Positions 38,479 through 47,700 of a DNA stretch of 64,000 nucleotides are shown one piece after another. Source of the stretch: Tolypothrix bouteillei VB521301 (GTDB taxonomy: Bacteria > Cyanobacteriota > Cyanobacteriia > Cyanobacteriales > Nostocaceae); contig NZ_JHEG04000001.1 in the NCBI RefSeq assembly GCF_000760695.4, forward strand, positions 9,062,935 through 9,126,934, given 5' to 3'. A program made the translations under genes and the position numbers. The first letter of the stretch is position 1; each line of letters starts with the position of its first letter. Under the pieces are notes generated by a model. The model was given only the letters and a program-made list of their open reading frames with translations. It was not told where the DNA came from and did no database searches.

Positions 38479-38509
38479 CCCCCCTTTCCAAGGGGGGTTT
38501 GGGGGGATC
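38479..38509. repeat. Left inverted repeat flanking the DUF559 gene
   Basis: CCCCCCTTTCCAAGGGGGG followed by TTTGGGGGGATC. It is the reverse complement of the copy at 38949-38978 with one substitution and one extra base. The inner part is itself a palindrome. Confidence 0.8.
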
Positions 38510-38568
38510 GAAAACCACTGTGTCAATCAGCAAAAAATCCCCCTGCATATAGTGACCACCTTTCCTTC

Positions 38569-38946
38569 TTAAAACAGAATTTCCTCCTCAATCTGCTGAC
38601 ACACACCATCAAATTCCATCATCACCTGCTCATTCGTAAATCGAAGAACCTTCAAGCCATAGTCTCCCAAGATCTGTGTCCTCTCCAAATCGTACAACCT
38701 ACTCTCTTCTGTAAAATGACTCTCTCCATCCACCTCAATCACCAGTTTTAGCTCAGCACAGTAAAAATCAACTATAAAGCGATCGATCGGGCGCTGACGC
38801 AACACGCGAAATGGAAACATTTTCAGATATCCTTGCCAAAGCTTTTTTTCAGCAGGAGTGAGATTTTTGCGAAGTTCCTTTGCTTTAGTTACAAGTTGTG
38901 GGTTGTAAGGCAAGTTAAAATCTGTTTTGCAGAGGTTGTAAGTCAT
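38569..38946 (-). CDS. DUF559 (Vsr-like nuclease fold) protein
   Basis: 125 residues from ATG 38946. The start lies 2 bases from the inverted repeat, whose GGGGGGATC supplies a Shine-Dalgarno-like sequence; the longer frame to 39033 reads through the repeat and is rejected. DUF559 pattern: AKELRKNLTPAEKKLW, FRVLRQRPIDRFIVDFYC cited as QRPIDRFIVDFYC, LVIEVDGESH, ERTQILGDYGLKVLRFTN cited as YGLKVLRFTN. The FIVDF and IEVDG acidic residues match PD-(D/E)XK/Vsr-like endonuclease folds. Function is unproven. The gene stands alone between near-perfect inverted repeats, like a small mobile cassette. Confidence 0.82.
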   Translation of the reverse strand: MTYNLCKTDFNLPYNPQLVTKAKELRKNLTPAEKKLWQGYLKMFPFRVLRQRPIDRFIVDFYCAELKLVIEVDGESHFTEESRLYDLERTQILGDYGLKVLRFTNEQVMMEFDGVCQQIEEEILF

Positions 38947-38948
38947 TT

Positions 38949-38978
38949 GATCCCCCCTACCCCCCTTGGAAAGGGGGG
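38949..38978. repeat. Right inverted repeat flanking the DUF559 gene
   Basis: GATCCCCCCTACCCCCCTT followed by GGAAAGGGGGG. Counterpart of 38479-38509 in inverse orientation; related to the lone copy at 16806. Confidence 0.8.
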
Positions 38979-39093
38979 AAATGGAATTACGTACACATTC
39001 AGATTTAGTACTCCCAAGCAATGAGGAGCGCACCAGGTTTGTGCTCGCTATTCCATACCTGAAAAAGGGGGGAAATGGAATTACGTAGACATT
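38971..39093 (+). repeat. 29-bp direct repeat pair
   Basis: AAGGGGGGAAATGGAATTA followed by CGTACACATT at 38971-38999 recurs with one change at 39065-39093. The copies enclose a 65-bp sequence. This looks like a partial duplication of the end of the repeat cassette. Confidence 0.7.
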
Positions 39094-39144
39094 AGGTTTT
39101 TGTGCTGCATAGTCCTATCTGCGTACTAATCATCGGTTGGGTGA

Positions 39145-40209
39145 TTACCGTTGAAAACCTGTTAATTGTGCAGTATTCTCGTAATCATACAAAAATCGGG
39201 AAACTTGACGAATAAATTCTGTTGCTCTGGAGTCATGATTGGGTCTTTTGACCAAAATTCCTGCCAAGTATATTTTTCCGTTTGGTGTTTGAATAATTCC
39301 CGCGTCTCCAAGCACAAATCTCAGCGTTCCAGTTTTATGGGCAATGATAGCACCCGAACCCAAACCAGAAGGTAGCATACTTTGGTTGTGGCATTGACGC
39401 ATTATTTGCAAAACTTGAGAACGACTGGTGTTATTAATTAATTTGTCGTTGGTAACTAGCGCAGATAATCTCACTAAGTCTTTTGCACTGGTAGTATTAG
39501 TTCCGTTAACGTCTGCTAGAAGATTGCGAATTGTGGTATTTTTCAATCCCCAACTCTGAAAACGCTGATTTAATACCGCCTTACCACCCAAACGGTCAAT
39601 AATCATATTTGTGGCGGTATTATCACTGATAGTCATCATCTTAGTTGCAGTTTGCAAGACGCTAAATCGACTGCCAACAGATTGACTTTGCATATCTCCC
39701 GAACCACCAGCAACTAAGTCCCGTCGCATCACCAAAGATTCATCAAAACGCACTCTACCGGCTTCTATTTCCTGAAATAATGCTATCAAAATGGGGAATT
39801 TAATGGTGCTAGCTGCTGGAAATGCTTTATCTCCATTAATATTTAAATAATCACCAGACTGCAAATCCAAAAAAAACATTCCTGGGAGGAGAAAACTGTA
39901 ACGAGCCATTAAAGCTTGAATTTGAGAATTAAGCGGTGACATTTCTTTGCCTGTAGGAACAATTTCGGCAAATGAATCACGATCGCCTGAATTTACAGAA
40001 TCAGTTTCAGGTTTTGGCGCAATAAATTCAATTTCCGGTAAACGATCTAATTCTTTTGAAGAATTGTTATCCGCAATGCTATTGGAGTATTTACTCTGCG
40101 CGATCGCTCTTGATTGGTTACTATACGCTGATTGTGATGGAGTTGCTTTTGCTGGAGAAGATAACAATACAATAGATGTGAGGCTTAATACGAACCAGTG
40201 CAGTTTCAT
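39145..40209 (-). CDS. Class A beta-lactamase-fold serine hydrolase, exported
   Basis: 354 residues with an N-terminal signal peptide (LHWFVLSLTSIVLLSSPAKA). After a polar linker to about residue 100, the penicillin-interacting fold shows all three motifs: STIK (nucleophile Ser near 134), SDN, and KTG near the end (AHKTGTLRF). It acts outside the cytoplasmic membrane. Typical class A beta-lactamases are about 290 residues; this longer form is common in cyanobacteria and may be a peptidoglycan endopeptidase or esterase rather than a resistance enzyme. The Glu of the omega loop (E166 equivalent) could not be placed with certainty. Confidence 0.85.
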   Translation of the reverse strand: MKLHWFVLSLTSIVLLSSPAKATPSQSAYSNQSRAIAQSKYSNSIADNNSSKELDRLPEIEFIAPKPETDSVNSGDRDSFAEIVPTGKEMSPLNSQIQALMARYSFLLPGMFFLDLQSGDYLNINGDKAFPAASTIKFPILIALFQEIEAGRVRFDESLVMRRDLVAGGSGDMQSQSVGSRFSVLQTATKMMTISDNTATNMIIDRLGGKAVLNQRFQSWGLKNTTIRNLLADVNGTNTTSAKDLVRLSALVTNDKLINNTSRSQVLQIMRQCHNQSMLPSGLGSGAIIAHKTGTLRFVLGDAGIIQTPNGKIYLAGILVKRPNHDSRATEFIRQVSRFLYDYENTAQLTGFQR

Positions 40210-40372
40210 TAGTGTGCTAGGAGGTGTGAACCGTAAATCTCGATAGAAATGTTTTGCATCTTATTCACCAACCACTCCGGTTGTCAAGATCGAGCAAAAA
40301 ACTTCTTGAAACCTTTACAGTTAACTCATTTTCGATGGCATTGTCTCTCCTCGTAGAGGAAACTCTCTCAGA

Positions 40373-40624
40373 CTACCAAAAATCCTGACTTAAACGCCGA
40401 TTTTCTCCCATACCCCCATTTCGGTATAAATACTGTGTTGACCAATGTTCGCAAGCTTCTGTAAGCACTTGTAGCTCCTCTGAACTCAGGAGTTCGTTGG
40501 GTTTGTCAGATGCCAGAATCTTAGCTGCTAAGGCGGCTAAGTTGTGTTCTACACCATACTTGAGCAGCTCGTTATGATAAAGATTCTCGTTTTCTTGGGC
40601 TAGCTTGAAAAAGTAAGGAGTCAT
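40373..40624 (-). CDS. Small hypothetical protein, 83 residues
   Basis: Helical, soluble. FFKLAQENENLYHNELLKYGVE is shortened here to its start FFKLAQENENLY; then LAALAAKILAS, LLSSEELQVLTEACEHW and a basic/aromatic end. No known motif. No strong ribosome binding site before ATG 40624 (TAATTTTCC region reads GGAAAATTA on the coding strand, giving GGAAAA). It is divergent from ispE. Family not recognised. Confidence 0.5.
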   Translation of the reverse strand: MTPYFFKLAQENENLYHNELLKYGVEHNLAALAAKILASDKPNELLSSEELQVLTEACEHWSTQYLYRNGGMGENRRLSQDFW

Positions 40625-40864
40625 TAATTTTCCAAGATCGCTAATTGTTAATACTCTTATTTGTAAACTTGAACTGCGATCGCAGTTACCAACAAAAAAA
40701 GTAAATTTTTCATTCTTAAGGCAGTTGTAATAATAAAACTAAACAAGGTGAAGTGTCAAGAAATAATTTGCATTTGGTCTAAAAAGGCAAATGCCTGACA
40801 TAATGGTTTTGTTATTTACCCATGCAGAAAAGCGACTCCTAACTCCTCGCTCTTAACTTTACCT

Positions 40865-41815
40865 ATGCGTAGTTACACCTTAATAGCTCCTGCCAAAATC
40901 AACTTATATCTAGAAATTATTGGCGATCGCTCCGACGGGTATCACGAGTTAGTTATGATACTCCAAAGTATTGGCTTAGCAGATGAAATTCATTTACAAG
41001 CAGGGAGTATTGACACCATCCGCCTTCACTGCAACCAACCAGATTTACCAACAGACAGAGGTAATTTAGCATACCGTGCTGCCGAACTCATGACGGTAAA
41101 ATTTCCAGATGCTTATGCAAAATATGGCGGTGTGGACATTAATATTAACAAGCGCATCCCTATAGCCGCAGGGTTAGCAGGAGGATCGGCGAATGCAGCA
41201 GCTGTATTGGTAGGAATAGATTTGCTGTGGAATTTAGGTCTAACTAGCACAGAATTAGAGCAGCTTGGCTCTCTACTGGGTTCAGATGTACCATTTTGCG
41301 TGGGAGGTGGAACTGCGATCGCGACAGGTAGAGGTGAGCAGCTTTCGCCGCTTAATGCTTTAGACAATATATATATAGTATTGGGCAAATACCGCAGTTT
41401 AGAAGTTTCTACCGCTTGGGCATACAAAACCTACAGACAGCAATTTGGGGATACATATCTGAGAGATACAGAAAGCTTGGTAGCTCGCGCTGCAGCAGTT
41501 CATTCTGGATCGATAGTCAAAGCTATAGTAAATAGAGACCCAAAAGAAATTGCCCAAAAGCTGCACAACGATCTAGAGCGTGTGGTGTTACCAGAATACC
41601 CGCAAGTCTTGCAACTGCGAGAAACATTTGCAGCAGCAGGTGTTTTAGGAACGATGATGTCTGGTTCGGGACCGAGCGTATTTGGGATTTGTGAATCTCA
41701 AGAGCAAGCAGAACAAGTTAAAACTCGTGTTCGAGAAACTATTCCTGACAAGGATTTAGAATTATTCGTTACTCAAACCATTACACATGGAGTACAATTC
41801 ACGGTTAATCGTTAA
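40865..41815 (+). CDS. ispE: 4-diphosphocytidyl-2-C-methyl-D-erythritol kinase
   Basis: 316 residues, GHMP kinase. PAKINLYLEI at the start, DRGNLAYRAAE, the ATP loop IPIAAGLAGGSANAAAVL (cited as AAGLAGGSANAAA), DVPFCVGGGTA and the late MMSGSGPSVFG. It phosphorylates CDP-methylerythritol in the plastid-type (MEP) isoprenoid pathway that feeds carotenoids, chlorophyll and quinones. A DUF3082 gene begins 40 bp downstream and is probably co-transcribed. Confidence 0.96.
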   Translation: MRSYTLIAPAKINLYLEIIGDRSDGYHELVMILQSIGLADEIHLQAGSIDTIRLHCNQPDLPTDRGNLAYRAAELMTVKFPDAYAKYGGVDININKRIPIAAGLAGGSANAAAVLVGIDLLWNLGLTSTELEQLGSLLGSDVPFCVGGGTAIATGRGEQLSPLNALDNIYIVLGKYRSLEVSTAWAYKTYRQQFGDTYLRDTESLVARAAAVHSGSIVKAIVNRDPKEIAQKLHNDLERVVLPEYPQVLQLRETFAAAGVLGTMMSGSGPSVFGICESQEQAEQVKTRVRETIPDKDLELFVTQTITHGVQFTVNR

Positions 41816-41854
41816 GTGCGGCTACACTGATAAGTAATAACTTACCACTAAATT

Positions 41855-42175
41855 ATGGCAGACCAAAAGATCGCGCAACCAACAGACTCTCAAGCGCAAG
41901 TACCTACAAATCCTTTACGCTGCATAATAGGAGCTGTGATTTCCGGGGCATTAACTTATGGATTGTACTCTCTCATGATTGGCATAGTGACAACCTATGC
42001 CAATAAACCCATTGCATCAAATAGCCAATTAGCAGCAAATATTGCTTCTGCTGTCAGGACTTTGGTTATAGGTGTTACAGCTTTAGGTACTGGAGTCTTT
42101 GGCATAGTCACAATAGGTTTGTTGGCATTAGCAGTGCAACTGGTTGTTCAAAAGCAAACAGGAAAACAAAATTAA
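41855..42175 (+). CDS. DUF3082 membrane protein
   Basis: 106 residues: short polar N-terminus, then two membrane helices (CIIGAVISGALTYGLYSLMI cited as GAVISGALTYGLYSLM, and VFGIVTIGLLALAVQLVV) and a middle hydrophobic segment RTLVIGVTALGTG. It matches DUF3082, a small cyanobacterial and plastid membrane family without assigned role, often found next to ispE. Confidence 0.85.
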   Translation: MADQKIAQPTDSQAQVPTNPLRCIIGAVISGALTYGLYSLMIGIVTTYANKPIASNSQLAANIASAVRTLVIGVTALGTGVFGIVTIGLLALAVQLVVQKQTGKQN

Positions 42176-42183
42176 ACTGGTAA

Positions 42184-42270
42184 GCTTTTGAAACCGAAAT
42201 CAAAGCAGAAGGAATTGAAGCTATTAACGATAAACAGGGATTTGTTTTGCGTTCTACCAAAAAGGTGTAA
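42184..42270 (+). other. Possible C-terminal gene fragment
   Basis: 29 in-frame codons after TAA ending in TAA, reading AFETEIKAEGIEAINDKQGF and more. It looks like protein-coding sequence without a start, but the family is unknown. Confidence 0.25.
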
Positions 42271-42314
42271 ATTTTTCATATTTTATCTTTAAAGAAGCTT
42301 AACGTAAACTTGTA

Positions 42315-43079
42315 ATGGGAAGTCGCGAATTGTTAGCTTTGATTTCGTCCGGTATCCAAGCTTGGAACCAATGGAGGGACAAAAATCCTGAAGTTAAACC
42401 AGATTTAAGTCATATAGAAATTTCGACTATCTTAGATGGTATAAACTTCAGTTATGCAAATCTTCAAGGAGTCAAAATTTACGAAGCCGAACTGCGAAAT
42501 GCGAACTTTCACAGCGCGGACTTAAGTGGTGTTGATTTTAGCATTGCAGACTTAAGTGGAGCCAACCTGAGCTACGCTGACCTCAGTGATGGGCTATTTT
42601 TAGCATCAGTAGAGTTTCACGGAGCTAATTTAAGTGGAGCAAACCTCGCAAGAGCAGACCTGGGGGTATGCGTCCTCTATCACGGTCTTTTGTTTCGAGC
42701 AAGTTTAAGTGGAGTTAACCTCAGCCATGCGAATCTCCATCACGCAAGTTTGCGATTTGCGGATCTTAACGATGCCAACCTTCATGGAGCAAATCTTTCT
42801 GGGGCAGATCTTTGTGCAGCTGATTTGAAGGGAGCCAATCTTTTTGGAGCTGACCTCAGCTATGCTGACTTAAGAGGAGCCAATTTTAGCAATGCCAATC
42901 TCACATACGCAAACCTCAGCCATGCAAAGTTGCTTGGTTCACCTGATTTTGAGAAATTAGGAATTTATGACCTCAGTTATCTGAATGATAGAAAAGCTAA
43001 TTTTAGTAACGCCAACTTGAATGGAACATGTTTACACCCAACGGGTCTCGAATTCATCTTGCCCATCGCCGTAAATTAA
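42315..43079 (+). CDS. Pentapeptide-repeat protein
   Basis: 254 residues. A 40-residue leader with ELLALISSGIQAWNQWR and P-x-K-P-DLSH precedes pentapeptide repeats (SGANLSYADLS, LRFADLNDANLHGANLSGAD cited as DANLHGANLSGAD) from about 45 to 245. The repeats are interrupted twice (LFLASVEFH and LGSPDFEKLGIYDLSYLNDRK cited as PDFEKLGIYDL). No signal peptide. The helical leader ahead of the beta helix recurs in many cyanobacterial pentapeptide proteins. Function unknown. Confidence 0.8.
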   Translation: MGSRELLALISSGIQAWNQWRDKNPEVKPDLSHIEISTILDGINFSYANLQGVKIYEAELRNANFHSADLSGVDFSIADLSGANLSYADLSDGLFLASVEFHGANLSGANLARADLGVCVLYHGLLFRASLSGVNLSHANLHHASLRFADLNDANLHGANLSGADLCAADLKGANLFGADLSYADLRGANFSNANLTYANLSHAKLLGSPDFEKLGIYDLSYLNDRKANFSNANLNGTCLHPTGLEFILPIAVN

Positions 43080-43243
43080 GTTTCCATACTCCTGCCATTG
43101 GATAACTTCTTGAGAAGAGAGTGGAGGTGCGTGCAAAACGTGTAGCAGTAACAAACACCTCTTCCTTGTCCCCCTTGTCCGGCTCTCAAATAAGATTGCT
43201 ATATATCCGAGCACATAATTATCAGAATTTTTGTTGGGGGAGA

Positions 43244-44596
43244 TTAGCCACCAACATTTAATGCTCTGCTCTTACCGGGATTCATCAACCCGTGAGGATC
43301 GACCATTTCCTTAAACTTTAATTGTTCTGGATCGATCGCTTTTCTCCCACCATCCTCAATAATATAAGTATGGGGATTAGCAATAAACACCCCTTGTTCT
43401 TCGTGATAGCGGATAATTTCGTTGAGACGTTCCTCTGTTGTAAAACGTACAAGTTGCAAAGCACCAGGAACGACACGACCGTGTTGGCGAATAAATTCCA
43501 AATGCATAGTGACTTCATCGCCAAAATGATGATACATATGCTCGACCACTTGCAGATTATCGGCAGGGAAAACACTTTGCAAATAAGTTATAGAAGTATC
43601 CACAGTCCGAGCGTGTAATGTGGTGTGATTCCAGGTAAACTCCCCTAAATTAACCCCCTTACCTGCCTCTGATGCTAATTTTTGATACGTTATTTTACCG
43701 TTAAACTGCCGTACCAATCCCGGCAGTAATTCAAAACTAGATTGGGAAACAATTAACAAAGCAACGTGCTGACCATCAGGAATATGCTCTTTAATAGCTG
43801 TGAAATAAGGAGGGATTTGAGATGCAAAAACAGCAATTTCTTTCTTAATCATCCCTTCAGCCTCAGCTAGGGATTGACCGAATCTTGCAGCTTGCATGAA
43901 TTCATCGAAAGTCACAATGACTTCCACCCAGGGGTACGCTGGAGCCAAAGGAATTTCCAACTCAGTAATAATACCATTAATGCCCCATGCATGATTTACC
44001 TTTTGTACGTCATCACCGCGCAATTCCATTGCTCGTGGTTCGTCTTCTAAAGTGACAACTCTTAAAGCTTGAAGATTACCCCTGTCTCCCAAAAAACCGT
44101 ACTGTATCGAACCAATTCCCCCACTACCCCCAGCAATAAATCCACCTATTGTCGCCGTGCGGTATGTAGAAGGTGCCATTCGCATCTCCCAACCGATTTC
44201 TCGTGCTTGTTTGTCCAATGCTGCTAACTTTACCCCAGCTTGCACGCGTGCTATTCCCGGTTTTATCCAAAGTACTTCGTGCATTCGGGTCATATCTAGA
44301 ATAACGCCACCCTGTAGGGGAACGCATTGCCCGTAATTTCCTGTTCCCGCACCGCGCACCGTTACGGGAACGCGATGTTTGACACAAGCTGCTGCAACTT
44401 TTAATACCTCTTCTTCATTGACAGGACGCACCACAAGATCGCCTACTTTCCCCTCTAGTTTGGGTACAAGTACCGGGCTAAAGGTATGGTAATCTTGAGA
44501 TAACTTTGCTACTTGATGGGAATCAGTAATGAGTTCAATACCTTCTAAAGAGGTAATCAGAGCATTTATGTCAAAAGATTTTGTGGGTGTTGTCAT
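43244..44596 (-). CDS. FAD-binding oxidoreductase (GlcD-like, PCMH-type)
   Basis: 450 residues. The N-terminal half is a PCMH-type FAD domain: VVRPVNEEEVLKVAAAC, VRGAGTGNYGQCVP, TIGGFIAGGSGGIGS. The C-terminal half is an FAD-linked oxidase domain ending VDPHGLMNPGK, which contacts the flavin. Relatives include D-lactate and glycolate dehydrogenase subunits; the true substrate is unknown. The missing partner subunits (GlcE, GlcF) are not nearby, so this may be an independent enzyme. Confidence 0.85.
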   Translation of the reverse strand: MTTPTKSFDINALITSLEGIELITDSHQVAKLSQDYHTFSPVLVPKLEGKVGDLVVRPVNEEEVLKVAAACVKHRVPVTVRGAGTGNYGQCVPLQGGVILDMTRMHEVLWIKPGIARVQAGVKLAALDKQAREIGWEMRMAPSTYRTATIGGFIAGGSGGIGSIQYGFLGDRGNLQALRVVTLEDEPRAMELRGDDVQKVNHAWGINGIITELEIPLAPAYPWVEVIVTFDEFMQAARFGQSLAEAEGMIKKEIAVFASQIPPYFTAIKEHIPDGQHVALLIVSQSSFELLPGLVRQFNGKITYQKLASEAGKGVNLGEFTWNHTTLHARTVDTSITYLQSVFPADNLQVVEHMYHHFGDEVTMHLEFIRQHGRVVPGALQLVRFTTEERLNEIIRYHEEQGVFIANPHTYIIEDGGRKAIDPEQLKFKEMVDPHGLMNPGKSRALNVGG

Positions 44597-44780
44597 AATT
44601 ATATGAATTCTGTAACCAATGAGTCGCCAAGGCTGTCAAGATTAGGATACAGCTTTTCGTTAAATTCTAAATTGGTTACTGGGCATTTCTTCTCCCACCC
44701 ACGACAGCACGCGATCGCTTGATGAAGACTGAAGAACTCTGTAATTTTACGTACCTTAAGTGTGGTTGGAAATTGCAAAT

Positions 44781-47700
44781 TTATTGAAACGCTCCAAGAC
44801 TTTCACAAATATGGCGCGTTTCACGATTTTGATTTGGATTGGCTTTGAGATAGTCCTTTAACCACCGACAACCGCGTACTTGCAAATCGTTGAGATTTAA
44901 GTTCCATACAGTGATTTTTCCATCGTCACTGCCAATAAAAAGGGTGTGTCCATCAGGGCTGAACGTCACACTATTTATAGGGCTCGAATGTGAAGTGCGA
45001 GAAGTCAGTTCTTGACCATCTAAACTCCAGAAGTTTATATAGCTGTCCCGACTAACCGAAACAAGAATTTGACCGTCAGGACTAAAACTGATATCGCTTA
45101 CCGTACCACGGTGACCCCGAAGTATTTTAACTTGACCATCTAAACTCCAAAGTCTAACTGTTGCATCCTGACTGGCAGAAGCTAGGGTTTTGCCGTCTGG
45201 GCTAAAAGTGATACTTGTAACAACATCATCGTGCTGCCCTAATGTTCTCGCTTTCCCAGTCTCTAAACTCCAGAGTTTAATGGTTCTATCCGCACTAGTT
45301 GAGGCGAGCGTTTTATTATCGGGACTAAAACTGAGGCTTGTTACCTTACCATTATGTCCAATCAAGGTCTTTAGTGGCTGTCCATCGCCATTCCACAGTT
45401 TAATTGTTTTATCTTCACTACCAGAGGCTAGGGTTTTGCCATCTGGGCTGAATATGACAGATGTAACTCCTGCACTGTGCATATGTAGCGTTTTGGGTTC
45501 CCGACCATCTAAATACCAGAGTTTGATGGTCTTATCCTCACTTGCTGAAGCCAACACCGTGCCATCGGGACTAAAACTGAGGCTTGTCACCTGACGATGA
45601 TGTCCAGTTAAAGTCTTCAGTAACTGTCCTTTGGCGTTCCAAAGTTTAATGGTGTTGTCATGACTGGCAGAGGCGACAATTTTACCATCACGACTGCAAG
45701 TGATATCGGCGATCGCACCATTATGCCCAGAAAGGGTTTGCAGCGATCTGTTTTCCGGACGCCAGAGAGTAATCGAGTTGTTTCCGCTTGCGGACGCTAA
45801 AGTTTTGCTGTCGGGACTAAAGCTGAGGCTGTAGATCCGATCGTCCTGTCGGGGAAAGCTTTGCTGTTTGTAATCATTCACTGTCCATAATTTAATGACA
45901 CCATCTTCATCAGCAGAAGCCATAGTTTTGTTATTTGGGCTGAAACTGACACTGAGAACAACAGCATTGTGAGCCAAAGAAATTTTCTGTTCCCAATTAT
46001 CTGTGCTCCAAATTTTGATAGTGTTGTCTTGACCAGCAGAGGCAATAGTTTTACCATCTGGGCTGAAGGCAACACTTGTCACACCTTGGCTGTGCCCTGT
46101 CAAAGTTTTGAGTACCCGACCATCTGTGCTCCACAGTTTGATGGTTTTGTCCTGGCTCCCAGAAACAATGGTTTTACCATCTCGGCTGAAGACAACACTT
46201 GTCACACCTTGGCTGTGCCCTGTCAAAGTTTTGAGTACCCGACCATCTGTGCTCCAGAGTTTGATAGTGTTGTCCTGGCTGCCAGAGGCGATAGTTTTAC
46301 CATCTGGGCTGAAGACAACACTTGTCACACCTTGGCTGTGCCCTGTCAAAGTTTTGAGAACCCGACCATTGATGCTCCAGAGTTTGATAGTGTTGTCCTC
46401 ACTGCCAGAGGCGATAGTTTTGCCATCTGGACTGAAGGTGACACTTGTCACGGCTTTAGGTTGCTCTATAAAAGAATTGAGTACCCGACCATCGACACTC
46501 CACAGTTTGATGGTTTTGTCCGCTTTTGATGCTGAGACAAGCATTTGACCATCAGGGCTGAAACTCACACTTGTGACATCTCGACTATGCCCAAATAAAC
46601 GATTATATTCTTTGACTCTATAAAGTATGATTTGCAAAGTCTTTGCCAATCCGTATTCAATTTGGGAATTGGAGGGGAATAATTTTAGCAGTGGGTTCTT
46701 TAAATTCTGTGCTGTTTGAATACCATGACGTAATGCTTCGATTTCGCGGTAGGAAACCCATAATCCATCCGAAACTTGCGTATCTGCTTCAATCTGTCTG
46801 ATTTGAGCATTGCGCTGACCGATTAAAGCCGCAACACTCAAACCGCTTAATCCCAGCATCACCGCGATCGCAATCATCCAACGCAAGCGAGTATTCCTTT
46901 GTTGTCGCCTGATGCTGCGTTGCACAAACTCTGCTTCTACCTGATTCAACCAGTGGTCACTGGACTGAAGTTTCTCATTTAAGACTGGGAGATAAGGATC
47001 GTTATTCCAAAGATAATTTACCGATTTTTCTCTTGGATGTTTTTGAGCATTCTTTATCGGCTGAATCTTGCGCTGATTAAACCAGTTTTCGATAACATCA
47101 AGTTTTTGCTCAATGGAATTGAGGAGAGATTCAGCTTTAGCTGAAAAACTTGGTAATTGCTCCTTGTTTTTGATACTTTTCCACTCTAATGCAGCAGGCG
47201 TTAAACGGCGTTGTAGTTCCAGGCTTTTCTCCGCGTCGATCCATTCACGCAACCTATTCCACCCGCATATCAGAGCATCATGGGCAGGTTCTACGTAAGG
47301 TTTTTGTTCCTCATCTGCTCCCCGAATCAGCAAGCGAGCATCACAAAAGTGCTGAACGACTTCCTTTACCAGCTGGTTTTCTGGTTCTGGATACTCCAGT
47401 TCAATTTCTGATACCCTGCGGCGAGCTAGTTCGCCACTACCAAAAGCAACCATCCTTAACATCACATGAGGTATGGTTAGCTCATAAGCCGAGTTCAAGT
47501 CCACCAAGACTTTGTATTCCTGCTCGGCTCGTTGGGTTAGGGATTGGATGACTCCTCCTAATTCTTCATAATCTGCTTGGGTAAGCGCTCGATCGAGGGT
47601 TCTGTTTTGATTGTTAGCCTCCCATTGGCGCTTTAAATACTTTAAGTAAAGTTCGCTTAAGGCAAAGGACAGTAGCGGTAGTGTCCCTGGCATATCAGCT

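Noticed and set aside
45969..46548. Plus-strand open frames opposite the WD40 repeats
   Set aside because: Periodic translation mirrors the 123-bp WD40 repeats; the minus-strand protein is clearly real.
46075..46560. Regular repeats that might be a CRISPR array
   Set aside because: The 123-bp units are protein-coding WD40 repeats without spacers.
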